From an uncultured Algibacter sp. (lineage in GTDB: Bacteria; Bacteroidota; Bacteroidia; Flavobacteriales; Flavobacteriaceae), in contig NZ_CANKXK010000008.1 in the NCBI RefSeq assembly GCF_947487605.1, positions 62,001 through 126,000 of the forward strand: DNA of 64,000 bases, given 5' to 3'. Positions 27,356 through 35,526 of this stretch are shown one piece after another. The notes below the pieces were generated by a model that worked only from the letters and a program-made list of their open reading frames with translations, was not told where the DNA came from and made no database searches. Position 1 is the first letter of the stretch, and each line of letters opens with the position of its first letter. A program made the position numbers and the translations under genes.

Positions 27356-28118
27356 AGTAGCTTCAATATTTCTGTTTGTTTTTATTACGCTTGTTTCATG
27401 CCATAAAGACAATGATGACAACGTTTCAAACGTAAATATCTCACTCCATTTTACTCATAATTGGGATGGCATTCCTGTTTCTAATTCAGATTTTAACGCT
27501 CTTAAATTCACTAATGAAAATGGAGAAATGTTGAGCATAGAACGCTTACGTTATTTAATATCAGACATAACATTAACTAACTCCACAGGAGAGTCTTTAA
27601 CAATTGACGCATACAATTTGGTTGATGTAACAAATAACGGAAATTTAGAATTTTCACCAGAAGTATTAATCCCAACTGATGCATACACCAACATTTCATT
27701 TACTTTCGGCTTTACTAACGAAAAAAATATTGATGCTGCATACCAAGATTTAAATTCTGCTTCTTGGTTTGTTCCAGCCATGTTAGGTGGCGGTTATCAT
27801 TACATACAGTTTGATGGAAAATTTTTAAATAGTTCTAACATCGAACAAGGGTTTAATTATCATGCCATAAGAGCGGTGGATAATCCTGGAGCAAACCCAA
27901 CCTTTCCACAAGACACTTTTATAACCGTTAATTTAGGCGCAGTCACTATTACAAGTAATATCGTTTTTAATATTGAAATGAATATTGCCGAATGGTTTAA
28001 AACTCCTAACATATGGGATTTAAATGTATTCAACCAATCGCTTATGCCAAATTCTACCGCGCAAATTATGATGTTTGAAAACGGGCAAAATGTATTTAGT
28101 TTAAAATCAACAAAATAA
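27348..28118 (+). CDS. MbnP family lipoprotein (putative copper-binding)
   Basis: The 256-residue protein has a lipoprotein signal (FITLVSCHKD) and the layout of the MbnP family: an N-terminal strand with HFTHNWDG (His34, His37, Trp39), then LSIERLRYLISDITL, a middle with SFTFGF, SASWFVPAMLGGGYHYIQFDGKF (Trp140, His151), and a final beta region. In methanotrophs MbnP binds copper after a partner diheme enzyme (MbnH) converts a tryptophan to kynurenine. The MbnH-like gene follows after 7 bases. Which Trp or His matters here cannot be told from sequence alone. Confidence 0.8.
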   Translation: MNKVASIFLFVFITLVSCHKDNDDNVSNVNISLHFTHNWDGIPVSNSDFNALKFTNENGEMLSIERLRYLISDITLTNSTGESLTIDAYNLVDVTNNGNLEFSPEVLIPTDAYTNISFTFGFTNEKNIDAAYQDLNSASWFVPAMLGGGYHYIQFDGKFLNSSNIEQGFNYHAIRAVDNPGANPTFPQDTFITVNLGAVTITSNIVFNIEMNIAEWFKTPNIWDLNVFNQSLMPNSTAQIMMFENGQNVFSLKSTK

Positions 28119-28125
28119 TTAAAAT

Positions 28126-29193
28126 TTGAAACGTTGGACATTACATATCTTAATTATTGTTGCTTTTATTATAACATCTTGTTCTAATAAAAGTGTAGAA
28201 GTCTATACCTCTACTCCAAGCCCACTAAATATACCGCAGCTTTTTCAAGACAAAATTCTAAACCCCGTAATTCCAATTGATAATCCACAAACAGTTGAAG
28301 GAATCGCTTTGGGTAAAAAATTATTTTTTGACCCCATTTTATCTGCAGATAATTCTCAAGCCTGCGCCGATTGTCATGCTCCAGAAAATGCCTTCTCGGA
28401 TTCTGATAGGTTTAGTGATGGTATTGATGGAAGTTTAGGAAACCGAAACTCCATGCCACTTTTTAACTTGGCTTGGAATTACGATGAAAAATTCTTTTGG
28501 GATGGTAACACATTTAGTCTAGAACATCAGGCTTTTGTTCCTGTTACAGACCCTACTGAAATGGCAAGCAATTGGACTCAGGTTGAAGAAAAATTACAAC
28601 AGCATTCAGAATATCCAAATCTTTTTAATCAAGCTTTTGGCACTTCAGCTATAGACTCTACTTTGGTAACAAAAGCCATCGCTCAGTTTGAACGTACGTT
28701 AATTTCATCAAATTCAAAATTCGATAAATTTTTACTAGGGGTAGCCACTTTAACCCCAGAAGAACAAAATGGCTTTAATATTTTTATGGATGAAAACAAA
28801 GGTGACTGCTTTCATTGCCACGGTAGTGAAAATAATCCACTATGGACAGATAATATTTTTCATAACAATGGCTTAGATAACACATTTACCGATTTAGGTT
28901 TAGGAGCAGTTACTGGAGACCCAGCAGATAATGGAAAATTCAAATCCCCTTCCCTCAGGAATTTAGCATTCACAGCACCTTATATGCACGATGGTAGATT
29001 TGCTACTTTAGAAGAAGTTATCAATCATTACAGTGAAGGGCTAAAACAATCATCAACCATCGACCCATTAATGAAAAAAGTAGCCCAAGGTGGTGTGCAA
29101 CTTTCAGTACAAGACAAAGCCGATTTAAAAACCTTTCTTTTATCCCTTTCAGATTATGAATTTATAAATAATTCTGCCTTTAACAATCAATAA
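28126..29193 (+). CDS. Diheme cytochrome c peroxidase family lipoprotein (MbnH/MauG-like)
   Basis: The 355-residue protein has a TTG start, supported by the signal that follows at once (MKRWTLHILIIVAFIITSC) and the 7-base gap to the previous gene. Two CxxCH haem sites are present: Cys80-Cys83-His84 (ACADCH) and Cys228-Cys231-His232 (CFHCH). The family segments VEGIALGKKLFFDPILSAD, GNRNSMPLFNLAW, KAIAQFERTLIS and YMHDGRFATLEEVINHYSEG are clear. Members are peroxidases or, as MauG and MbnH, modify tryptophan in a partner protein. The MbnP-like gene next to it favours the MbnH role; peroxidase activity remains possible. Confidence 0.88.
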   Translation: MKRWTLHILIIVAFIITSCSNKSVEVYTSTPSPLNIPQLFQDKILNPVIPIDNPQTVEGIALGKKLFFDPILSADNSQACADCHAPENAFSDSDRFSDGIDGSLGNRNSMPLFNLAWNYDEKFFWDGNTFSLEHQAFVPVTDPTEMASNWTQVEEKLQQHSEYPNLFNQAFGTSAIDSTLVTKAIAQFERTLISSNSKFDKFLLGVATLTPEEQNGFNIFMDENKGDCFHCHGSENNPLWTDNIFHNNGLDNTFTDLGLGAVTGDPADNGKFKSPSLRNLAFTAPYMHDGRFATLEEVINHYSEGLKQSSTIDPLMKKVAQGGVQLSVQDKADLKTFLLSLSDYEFINNSAFNNQ

Positions 29194-29258
29194 CAAAAAA
29201 CTATAAAACCATATATTAATATAATGTTAGGTTATATGGAAATCGATGACTTATATTG

Positions 29259-29266
29259 TATATTTG
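29259..29266 (+). promoter_or_regulatory. Candidate -7 box upstream of sufA
   Basis: TATATTTG fits TAnnTTTG, 67 bases before the sufA ATG, in the 140-bp gap after the MbnH-like gene. No exact TTG lies at the -33 position. Confidence 0.4.
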
Positions 29267-29333
29267 CTCTCTATTTAGAAACTGTCTTAATAAAATATTA
29301 TTAATTTATTTCTAAATTTAATAAAAAATAAAT

Positions 29334-29663
29334 ATGATAAAAGTCTCTGAAACAGCTAAAAAGAAGGTCGTAGAACTTATGACTGACGATGGCTATAATG
29401 CTACTACTGACTATGTACGCGTGGGTGTAAAAAGTGGAGGATGTTCTGGATTATCTTACGATTTAAAGTTTGATAAAGAACAACAAGATGGCGATAAAGT
29501 ATTTGAAGATAATGGTGTTAAAATTATAGTTGACAAAAAGAGCTTTTTATACCTTATAGGAACTACTCTAGAATATTCGGGAGGTTTAAACGGAACAGGT
29601 TTCGTGTTTAATAATCCTAACGCTAACCGTACTTGTGGTTGTGGCGAATCATTTTCATTATAA
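29334..29663 (+). CDS. sufA: HesB/IscA family iron-sulfur assembly protein
   Basis: The 109-residue protein is an A-type carrier. Its three cluster-binding cysteines are visible: Cys37 in SGGCSGLSY and Cys101/Cys103 in RTCGCGESF. It receives clusters from the SufBCD scaffold and passes them to targets. It heads the suf gene group, 17 bases before sufB. Carriers of this type in a suf operon are usually called SufA; the separation from IscA rests on the context. Confidence 0.93.
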   Translation: MIKVSETAKKKVVELMTDDGYNATTDYVRVGVKSGGCSGLSYDLKFDKEQQDGDKVFEDNGVKIIVDKKSFLYLIGTTLEYSGGLNGTGFVFNNPNANRTCGCGESFSL

Positions 29664-29680
29664 CAAAATAAGAAAGCATT

Positions 29681-31129
29681 ATGTCGAAGTACACCGAGGA
29701 TGATTTACGCGAAGAGCTAAAAACCAAAGAATATGAGTATGGGTTTTATACTGATATTGAGTCTGATACATTTCCAAACGGTTTAAATGAAGATATTGTT
29801 CGTGCCATTTCTAAAAAGAAAGAAGAGCCTGAATGGATGACTGAATGGCGCCTAGAAGCATTTCGTGTTTGGAAAAACATGGACGAACCAGATTGGGCAA
29901 ACGTAAATTACGTAAAACCAGATTTTCAAGGCATCTCTTACTACTCTGCACCAAATAGCAAACCTAAATACGACAGTATTGATGAGGTTGATCCAGAATT
30001 ATTAGCAACTTTTGAAAAGCTAGGTATTTCTCTTGACGAACAAAAGAAACTTGCTGGTGTAGCTATGGATGTGGTTGTAGATTCTGTTTCGGTAGCAACA
30101 ACCTTTAAGAAAACTTTAGGTGAAAAGGGTATTATTTTTATGAGTATCTCCGAAGCTATTAAAGAGCATCCAGAACTTGTAAAAAAACATCTAGGAACCG
30201 TAGTTCCAACAAAGGATAATTTTTATGCCGCTTTAAATTCAGCTGTGTTTAGTGATGGCTCTTTCTGTTATATTCCAAAAGGCGTAAAATGTCCAATGGA
30301 ATTATCAACATACTTTAGAATTAATCAAGCAGGAACTGGTCAATTTGAAAGAACTTTGGTAATTGCTGATGAAGGTAGTTATGTAAGTTATTTAGAAGGC
30401 TGTACAGCTCCTAGTCGTGATGAAAACCAACTACATGCAGCCGTTGTAGAGCTTATTGCTTTAGATGATGCTGAAATAAAATACTCCACAGTACAAAACT
30501 GGTATCCAGGAAATGCTGAAGGTAAAGGTGGTGTTTACAACTTTGTAACCAAGCGCGGTTTGTGTGAAAAAAATGCAAAAATCTCTTGGACACAAGTAGA
30601 AACTGGTTCTGCTGTTACTTGGAAATATCCAAGCTGCGTATTAAAAGGTGATAATTCAGTTGGCGAATTTTACTCTATTGCTGTTACCAATAATTATCAG
30701 CAAGCAGATACGGGAACAAAAATGATTCACTTAGGAAAGAATACGAAGTCCACTATTATTTCAAAAGGTATTTCTGCTGGAAAATCTCAAAATAGTTACC
30801 GTGGTTTAGTACAAATTAGTTCTAGAGCAGAAAATGCACGTAACTTTTCGCAATGTGATAGTTTATTAATGGGTAATGACTGTGGTGCACACACCTTCCC
30901 ATATATAGAAGCTAAAAATAAAACAGCAAAAATAGAGCACGAAGCAACAACTAGTAAAATTGGTGAAGACCAAATTTTCTATTGCAATCAACGTGGTATA
31001 GATACAGAAAAAGCCATTGCCCTTATTGTAAATGGCTTTAGCAAAGAAGTATTAAATAAATTACCAATGGAGTTTGCTGTTGAAGCTCAAAAACTATTAG
31101 AAATAAGTTTAGAAGGATCTGTAGGATAG
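29681..31129 (+). CDS. sufB: Fe-S cluster assembly scaffold protein SufB
   Basis: The 482-residue protein has the normal SufB length and motifs: [24 protein letters not shown] near the N-terminus, the beta-helix core, and a C-terminal segment with [34 protein letters not shown] and [19 protein letters not shown]. It forms the SufBC2D complex where [4Fe-4S] clusters are built. It follows sufA by 17 bases and is followed by a 113-bp repeat-bearing spacer. Confidence 0.96.
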   Translation: MSKYTEDDLREELKTKEYEYGFYTDIESDTFPNGLNEDIVRAISKKKEEPEWMTEWRLEAFRVWKNMDEPDWANVNYVKPDFQGISYYSAPNSKPKYDSIDEVDPELLATFEKLGISLDEQKKLAGVAMDVVVDSVSVATTFKKTLGEKGIIFMSISEAIKEHPELVKKHLGTVVPTKDNFYAALNSAVFSDGSFCYIPKGVKCPMELSTYFRINQAGTGQFERTLVIADEGSYVSYLEGCTAPSRDENQLHAAVVELIALDDAEIKYSTVQNWYPGNAEGKGGVYNFVTKRGLCEKNAKISWTQVETGSAVTWKYPSCVLKGDNSVGEFYSIAVTNNYQQADTGTKMIHLGKNTKSTIISKGISAGKSQNSYRGLVQISSRAENARNFSQCDSLLMGNDCGAHTFPYIEAKNKTAKIEHEATTSKIGEDQIFYCNQRGIDTEKAIALIVNGFSKEVLNKLPMEFAVEAQKLLEISLEGSVG

Positions 31130-31149
31130 ATAAATTTTAACGAAATGTC

Positions 31150-31217
31150 ACACTAAGCATTACCGAAATGAAAATATATTTTCATTGAAAGTACCGAAGC
31201 AGAGCTTCACTAAGTGT
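31150..31217. repeat. Decayed inverted repeat between sufB and the suf lipoprotein
   Basis: ACACT at 31150 pairs with AGTGT at 31213. A perfect 18-nt palindrome (ATGAAAATATATTTTCAT, 31168-31185) sits inside. The fragments GTCACACTAAGC and ACCGAAGCAGAGCTTC look like worn copies of the TTGAGCTTGTCGAAA repeat at 9418. Confidence 0.4.
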
Positions 31218-31242
31218 CTCATCAATTAAAACTTTAATTTAA

Positions 31243-31659
31243 ATGAAAAAAATACTTTTATTCTCTTTAGCGCTAACAGTATTTGTTAGTTGTAAAAAAG
31301 AAACCAAATCTGAAAAAACAGAAGAAACAATTTCTGCTGATAGTACAGAAAAAACAGCAAAGCAAAGCGATGGGTTAACTTTATTAAAAGGTGATTTTGT
31401 TTATTATGATGGTGCTGCTGTATTACAAACACATGCCGATATTTATGGTGTTTTTGTAACCGATAAAATGTTGGAATTAAACACGCAAGCTGAATCTTTT
31501 AAAAAAGTACCAACCGATATGGTACAAGTTGAAATAAGAGGAAAGATTACCAATAAAAAAGACGAAAAAATTCTTTGGGAACGCAAAGTAGAAATTGTAG
31601 AAATTTTAAAAGTTTCTGCTCCAAAAGAAGATAACGACGTTGTAAAACTAGGAAATTAA
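31243..31659 (+). CDS. Small lipoprotein within the suf operon
   Basis: The 138-residue protein has a lipoprotein signal (LALTVFVSCKKE) and a low-complexity Glu/Lys/Thr linker (about 20-45). A compact beta domain follows: LLKGDFVYYDGAAVLQTHAD, IYGVFVTDKMLELNTQAESF, then KVPTDMVQVEIRGKIT and ILWERKVEIVEIL. The domain looks OB-like, similar in layout to the NlpE C-terminal domain, but I cannot confirm that. It lies between sufB and sufC on the same strand, so it is probably transcribed with them; a link to metal or oxidative stress sensing is speculation from position. Confidence 0.75.
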   Translation: MKKILLFSLALTVFVSCKKETKSEKTEETISADSTEKTAKQSDGLTLLKGDFVYYDGAAVLQTHADIYGVFVTDKMLELNTQAESFKKVPTDMVQVEIRGKITNKKDEKILWERKVEIVEILKVSAPKEDNDVVKLGN

Positions 31660-31675
31660 TCAAAATATAAGAATC

Positions 31676-31748
31676 AAATTCCAAATTCCAAACCTAAAAG
31701 AACAGATTAAACAAACCATTATAATTTGGTGCTTTAAATTTGGGATTT
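31676..31748. repeat. AAATTCCAAA-type spacer repeat before sufC
   Basis: AAATTCCAAATTCCAAA at 31676-31692 faces a near-complement TTTGGGATTT at 31739-31748. It fills the 101-bp gap between the lipoprotein gene and sufC and shows no coding potential. Confidence 0.35.
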
Positions 31749-31760
31749 TAAATATTTAAT

Positions 31761-32513
31761 ATGTTAAAAATAAACAACTTACACGCAAGTGTTGAAGATA
31801 AAAGTATCTTAAAAGGTATTAACCTTGAAGTGAAACCAGGTGAAGTACATGCAATCATGGGACCCAATGGGTCTGGAAAAAGCACTCTAGCATCTGTTAT
31901 TGCTGGGAAAGAAGAATACGAAGTAACCAAAGGTAATATTGAATTTGATGGCGAAGATATTGACGAACTAGCTGCCGAAGAACGCGCTCATAAAGGTGTG
32001 TTTTTATCATTCCAATATCCTGTTGAAATTCCAGGAGTGTCGGTAACTAATTTTATTAAAACGGCTATTAACGAATCTCGTAAAGCCAAAGGCTTAGATG
32101 ATATGCCAGCTAAGGAAATGTTGAAATTAATTCGTGATAAAGCCGATTTATTAGAAATAGATCGAAAATTCTTATCGCGTTCTCTTAACGAAGGGTTTTC
32201 TGGTGGCGAGAAAAAGAGAAACGAGATTTTCCAAATGGCTATGTTAGAACCTAAATTAGCAATTCTTGATGAAACCGACTCAGGTTTAGATATCGATGCC
32301 TTAAGAATTGTTGCAAATGGTGTAAATAAACTAAAAAACAAGGACAACGCAGTAGTTGTTATAACGCATTATCAACGATTGTTAGACCATATCGTCCCAG
32401 ATTTTGTTCATGTATTACACAATGGTAAAATTGTAAAATCGGGAACAAAAGAATTAGCGCACGAACTCGAGAAAAAAGGATACGACTGGATTAAAGAAGA
32501 AGTTGGCGCTTAA
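31761..32513 (+). CDS. sufC: Fe-S cluster assembly ATPase SufC
   Basis: The 250-residue ABC-type ATPase powers the SufBCD scaffold. It shows Walker A (GPNGSGKSTLA), the ABC signature in its SufC form (FSGGEKKRNEI), Walker B (LAILDETDSGLD) and the H-loop (VVVITHYQRLL). It is cytoplasmic and not a transporter. It lies between sufB and sufD with repeat-filled spacers of 101 bp (before) and 143 bp (after). Confidence 0.97.
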   Translation: MLKINNLHASVEDKSILKGINLEVKPGEVHAIMGPNGSGKSTLASVIAGKEEYEVTKGNIEFDGEDIDELAAEERAHKGVFLSFQYPVEIPGVSVTNFIKTAINESRKAKGLDDMPAKEMLKLIRDKADLLEIDRKFLSRSLNEGFSGGEKKRNEIFQMAMLEPKLAILDETDSGLDIDALRIVANGVNKLKNKDNAVVVITHYQRLLDHIVPDFVHVLHNGKIVKSGTKELAHELEKKGYDWIKEEVGA

Positions 32514-32523
32514 CACGAATAAG

Positions 32524-32652
32524 CAGTATTCTGTTACTGTTAGCAGTCTGCTTACTTGTAACCGAACACTAAAAAAGTTTAAAAAAATAGTAAACAGTTT
32601 TTTTGTTTTATTCTCATTATCTGAATACTGAACACTGCAACTGAAAACTGAA
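32524..32652. repeat. CAGTATTC/GAATACTG spacer repeat between sufC and sufD
   Basis: The 143-bp spacer has CAGTATTC at 32524-32531 and its complement GAATACTG at 32623-32630. It also has short imperfect tandem units of the CTGAAnACTG type on the right arm and related units in reverse on the left. It has no open frame of note. This looks like an inserted palindromic repeat. Confidence 0.4.
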
Positions 32653-32656
32653 AAGA

Positions 32657-33970
32657 ATGGAATTAAAAGAAAAATTATTATCATCATTCATGGTCTTCGA
32701 AGACAAAGTAGATATAGATACTTATGTTCACGATATTAGAAATGAGGCAATAAAAACATTTGAAGAAAAAGGTTTCCCTACAAAAAAGGAAGAAGCTTGG
32801 AAATACACATCTTTAAACAAACTATTGAAAGAAGATTATAGTGTTTTTCCTAAACAAGAGAACGCTATTGAATATCGTGATGTAAAAAAATATTTTATTT
32901 ACGATATTGATACTTATAAAATAGTATTTATAGATGGTAAATATTCTTCTCACCTGTCACAAACTACACATGATGGAATGGATGTTTGCCTTATGTCTGC
33001 AGCACTTACTAAACCAAAATACCGTTTAGTAATTGAAAATTATTTTAATAAAGCAGCCACAAAAGATAGCTTACCATCTCTTAATACTGCATTTTCAAGT
33101 GAGGGTGCTTATATCCATATTCCTAAGAATAAATTAGTAGAAAAGCCTATTCAAATAATTCACTTTTCTACAGGAAATGAATCTGCAACCATGTTACAAC
33201 CTCGTAACTTGATTGTCGTTGAAGAAAACTCACATGTTCAAATAATTGAACGTCACCAAAGTTTAACAAGTAACCCAGTACTAACCAATAGTGTTACCGA
33301 GGTATTTGCAAAAAAACGCGCTATAGTCGATTATTATAAAATACAAAACGACAACCTTAAAGCATCACTTATAGACAATACCTTTCTTAAACAAAAACAA
33401 GAAAGTATTTGCTCGGTTCACACGTTTGCATTTGGAGGAAAGTTAATACGTAATAATCTTAATTTTTATCAAGAAGGTCAACGTATTGATTCTATTTTGA
33501 AAGGGGTTACCATTATTGGAAATAAGCAACACGTAGATCATAATACACTTGTACATCATATCGAACCTAATTGCGAAAGTCATCAAGATTATAAAGGTAT
33601 TTTTGGCGAAAACTCTACAGGTGTTTTTAACGGAAAAATTGTTGTTGAAAAAGAAGCGCAAAAAACAAATGCTTTCCAATCGAACAATAATATTTTAATA
33701 AGCGACAAAGCCACAATTAACACCAAACCACAATTAGAAATTTTTGCAGACGATGTTAAATGCTCACACGGTTGCACCATCGGTCAATTAGACGAAAGTG
33801 CCATGTTCTATATGCGATCGCGAGGTATTCCAGAAAAAGAAGCCAAGGCGCTTTTAATGTATGCATTTAGTAACGATGTTATGAATTCTGTTAAAATTCC
33901 AGAATTAAAACAGCGCATCACCAAAATTATAGCCAATAAACTAGGTGTAAATCTTGGATTCGATTTATAA
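32657..33970 (+). CDS. sufD: Fe-S cluster assembly protein SufD
   Basis: The 437-residue protein shares the beta-helix and C-terminal segment of SufB. Its features are TKKEEAWKYTSL near the N-terminus, HTLVHHIEPNCESHQDYKG, NTKPQLEIFADDVKCSHGCTIGQLD and MLMYAFSNDVMNSVKIPELKQR-like C-terminal helices. It is a scaffold partner of SufB and SufC. It lies after a repeat-filled spacer and is followed by a second one before sufS. Confidence 0.95.
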   Translation: MELKEKLLSSFMVFEDKVDIDTYVHDIRNEAIKTFEEKGFPTKKEEAWKYTSLNKLLKEDYSVFPKQENAIEYRDVKKYFIYDIDTYKIVFIDGKYSSHLSQTTHDGMDVCLMSAALTKPKYRLVIENYFNKAATKDSLPSLNTAFSSEGAYIHIPKNKLVEKPIQIIHFSTGNESATMLQPRNLIVVEENSHVQIIERHQSLTSNPVLTNSVTEVFAKKRAIVDYYKIQNDNLKASLIDNTFLKQKQESICSVHTFAFGGKLIRNNLNFYQEGQRIDSILKGVTIIGNKQHVDHNTLVHHIEPNCESHQDYKGIFGENSTGVFNGKIVVEKEAQKTNAFQSNNNILISDKATINTKPQLEIFADDVKCSHGCTIGQLDESAMFYMRSRGIPEKEAKALLMYAFSNDVMNSVKIPELKQRITKIIANKLGVNLGFDL

Positions 33971-33978
33971 TCCATTAT

Positions 33979-34003
33979 GTCATTCCTTCAAAAGGAAGGA
34001 ATC
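33979..34003. repeat. REP-like palindrome after sufD
   Basis: CATTCCTTC, a short loop, then GGAAGGAAT forms a hairpin. On the minus strand it reads GATTCC...AGGAATGACA, the same framework as the repeat at 7384-7410. It starts 8 bases after the sufD stop. Confidence 0.5.
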
Positions 34004-34033
34004 TCATAATACTAATTAAAACATTATTAATTT

Positions 34034-34124
34034 GAAGCTATTTCCCGCTATCCGCTGTATCTTTTTCTCGTTCCTCAAAAAAGATTAAGACTATAAAAAT
34101 AGTCGAACGGCGACTACGGGGCTA
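34034..34124 (-). ncRNA. Structured intergenic element, candidate Flavo-1-like, copy C
   Basis: On the minus strand it begins TAGCCCCG and ends with AGATACAGCGGATAGC, GGGAAATAGC and TTC, with an internal AATCTTTTTTGAGGAACGAG / AAAAAGAT-type stem. Copy D at 59203-59276 has the same framework (TAGCCCTG ... GGAAATAGCTTC). It fills most of the sufD-sufS gap and stops 11 bases before the sufS ATG. Confidence 0.5.
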
Positions 34125-34135
34125 AACTATCTGCC

Positions 34136-35350
34136 ATGTTCAATGTAGAAGACATAAGAAAGGACTTTCCTATACTATCCCGTAAAGTAAACGGCAAATC
34201 TTTGGTGTATTTAGATAATGCTGCTACTTCGCAAACACCACAACAGGTAATTGATGCAATAGTCGATTATTATTCAAATTATAACGCGAATATCCATAGA
34301 GGTGTACATACCCTAAGTCAAGAAGCAACTGATTTATACGAGCAAGCTCGTCAAAAAATTCAAGCACATTTTAATGCAAAATTTTCGCATGAAATAATTT
34401 TTACCTCTGGAACAACCCATAGTATTAATTTAGTAGCAAACGGGTTTTCCTCATTACTAAAAAAAGGTGATAACATTATAGTTTCTGCACTAGAACACCA
34501 TAGCAATATTGTGCCATGGCAAATGTTATGTGAACGAACAGGAGCAACATTACAAGTTATTCCTATGAACGAGGATGGTGAATTGGTAATAACAGAATAC
34601 AACAAGCTACTTTCTAAAAACACAAAGTTAGTTTTTGTAAATCACGTTTCTAATGCATTAGGAACTGTTAACCCTATCCAATATATTATTGAAAAAGCGC
34701 ATAACGTAGGCGCAGCAGTATTAATAGATGGTGCCCAATCGAGTCCGCATATTAAAGCAGATGTGCAAAACCTAGATGCCGATTTCTATGTGGCTTCAGC
34801 ACATAAAATGTGTGGTCCAACAGGCGTTGGTATGCTCTACGGAAAAGAGTCATGGTTAAAAAAATTACCGCCCTATCAAGGCGGTGGTGAAATGATTGCA
34901 GAAGTAACTTTTGAAAAAACCACATACGCCGATTTACCCCATAAATTTGAAGCTGGCACACCAAATATCGCTGGAGGTATTGTTTTTGGTGCAGCAATAG
35001 ATTATATGAACTCAATAGGCTTCGAAAACATTGCTACCTACGAAAACGAATTACTAGAATACGCCACAGAAAAACTTTTGCAAATAGAAGGCTTAAAAAT
35101 CTATGGGACTTCTAAACATAAAACGGCTGTTATTTCTTTTAATCTTAAAGGAATACACCCTTATGATATTGGCACAATACTAGATAAATTAGGAATTGCT
35201 GTCCGCACTGGGCATCATTGCGCCCAACCCATTATGGATTTCTACAAAATACCTGGAACTGTTAGAGCCTCATTTTCATTCTATAATACAAAAGCAGAAA
35301 TAGATTCGCTGGTAGATAGTATTAAGAAAGCTAAAATGATGCTATCCTAA
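34136..35350 (+). CDS. sufS: Cysteine desulfurase SufS
   Basis: The 404-residue PLP enzyme takes sulfur from cysteine for cluster assembly. Lys224 in ASAHKMCGPTG is the PLP lysine and Cys362 in RTGHHCAQPIMDFY is the persulfide-forming cysteine. AALIDGAQS-type (VLIDGAQSSPH) and GTPNIAGGIVFGAA are also typical of the group II (SufS/CsdA) form. Its sulfur acceptor SufE is encoded about 2.1 kb downstream. A hairpin with T-run follows the gene. Confidence 0.96.
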   Translation: MFNVEDIRKDFPILSRKVNGKSLVYLDNAATSQTPQQVIDAIVDYYSNYNANIHRGVHTLSQEATDLYEQARQKIQAHFNAKFSHEIIFTSGTTHSINLVANGFSSLLKKGDNIIVSALEHHSNIVPWQMLCERTGATLQVIPMNEDGELVITEYNKLLSKNTKLVFVNHVSNALGTVNPIQYIIEKAHNVGAAVLIDGAQSSPHIKADVQNLDADFYVASAHKMCGPTGVGMLYGKESWLKKLPPYQGGGEMIAEVTFEKTTYADLPHKFEAGTPNIAGGIVFGAAIDYMNSIGFENIATYENELLEYATEKLLQIEGLKIYGTSKHKTAVISFNLKGIHPYDIGTILDKLGIAVRTGHHCAQPIMDFYKIPGTVRASFSFYNTKAEIDSLVDSIKKAKMMLS

Positions 35351-35404
35351 GTATTATTAATTTTCACAATTCAATCAAAAAAACATCTTCCAACTTACAT
35401 TTTT

Positions 35405-35459
35405 ACTGTTAATTATCTAACAGTTGAATGCTGTTTGTCGAATAATTAACAGTTTTTTT
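35405..35459 (+). terminator. Terminator after sufS with nested hairpin
   Basis: ACTGTTAATTAT (35405-35416) and ATAATTAACAGT (35442-35453) pair perfectly over 12 bp and are followed by a T-run. The 25-nt loop holds a second small hairpin (AACAG/CTGTT, 35419-35435). It ends the suf transcript before the M43 protease gene. Confidence 0.65.
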
Positions 35460-35526
35460 AATAAATTTTTAATTATTTAACAAAAAAAACTATCTTCCCC
35501 GTCGACTAATTCAAATAATTTTTAAA

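Noticed and set aside
32618-32656. CTGAA-type short units considered as a CRISPR or tandem array
   Set aside because: Units are 6-10 bases, imperfect and few; they fit a palindromic spacer repeat better.
31988-33780. Several minus-strand open frames inside sufC and sufD
   Set aside because: Shadows of the suf genes with low-complexity Ser/Leu content and no family resemblance.
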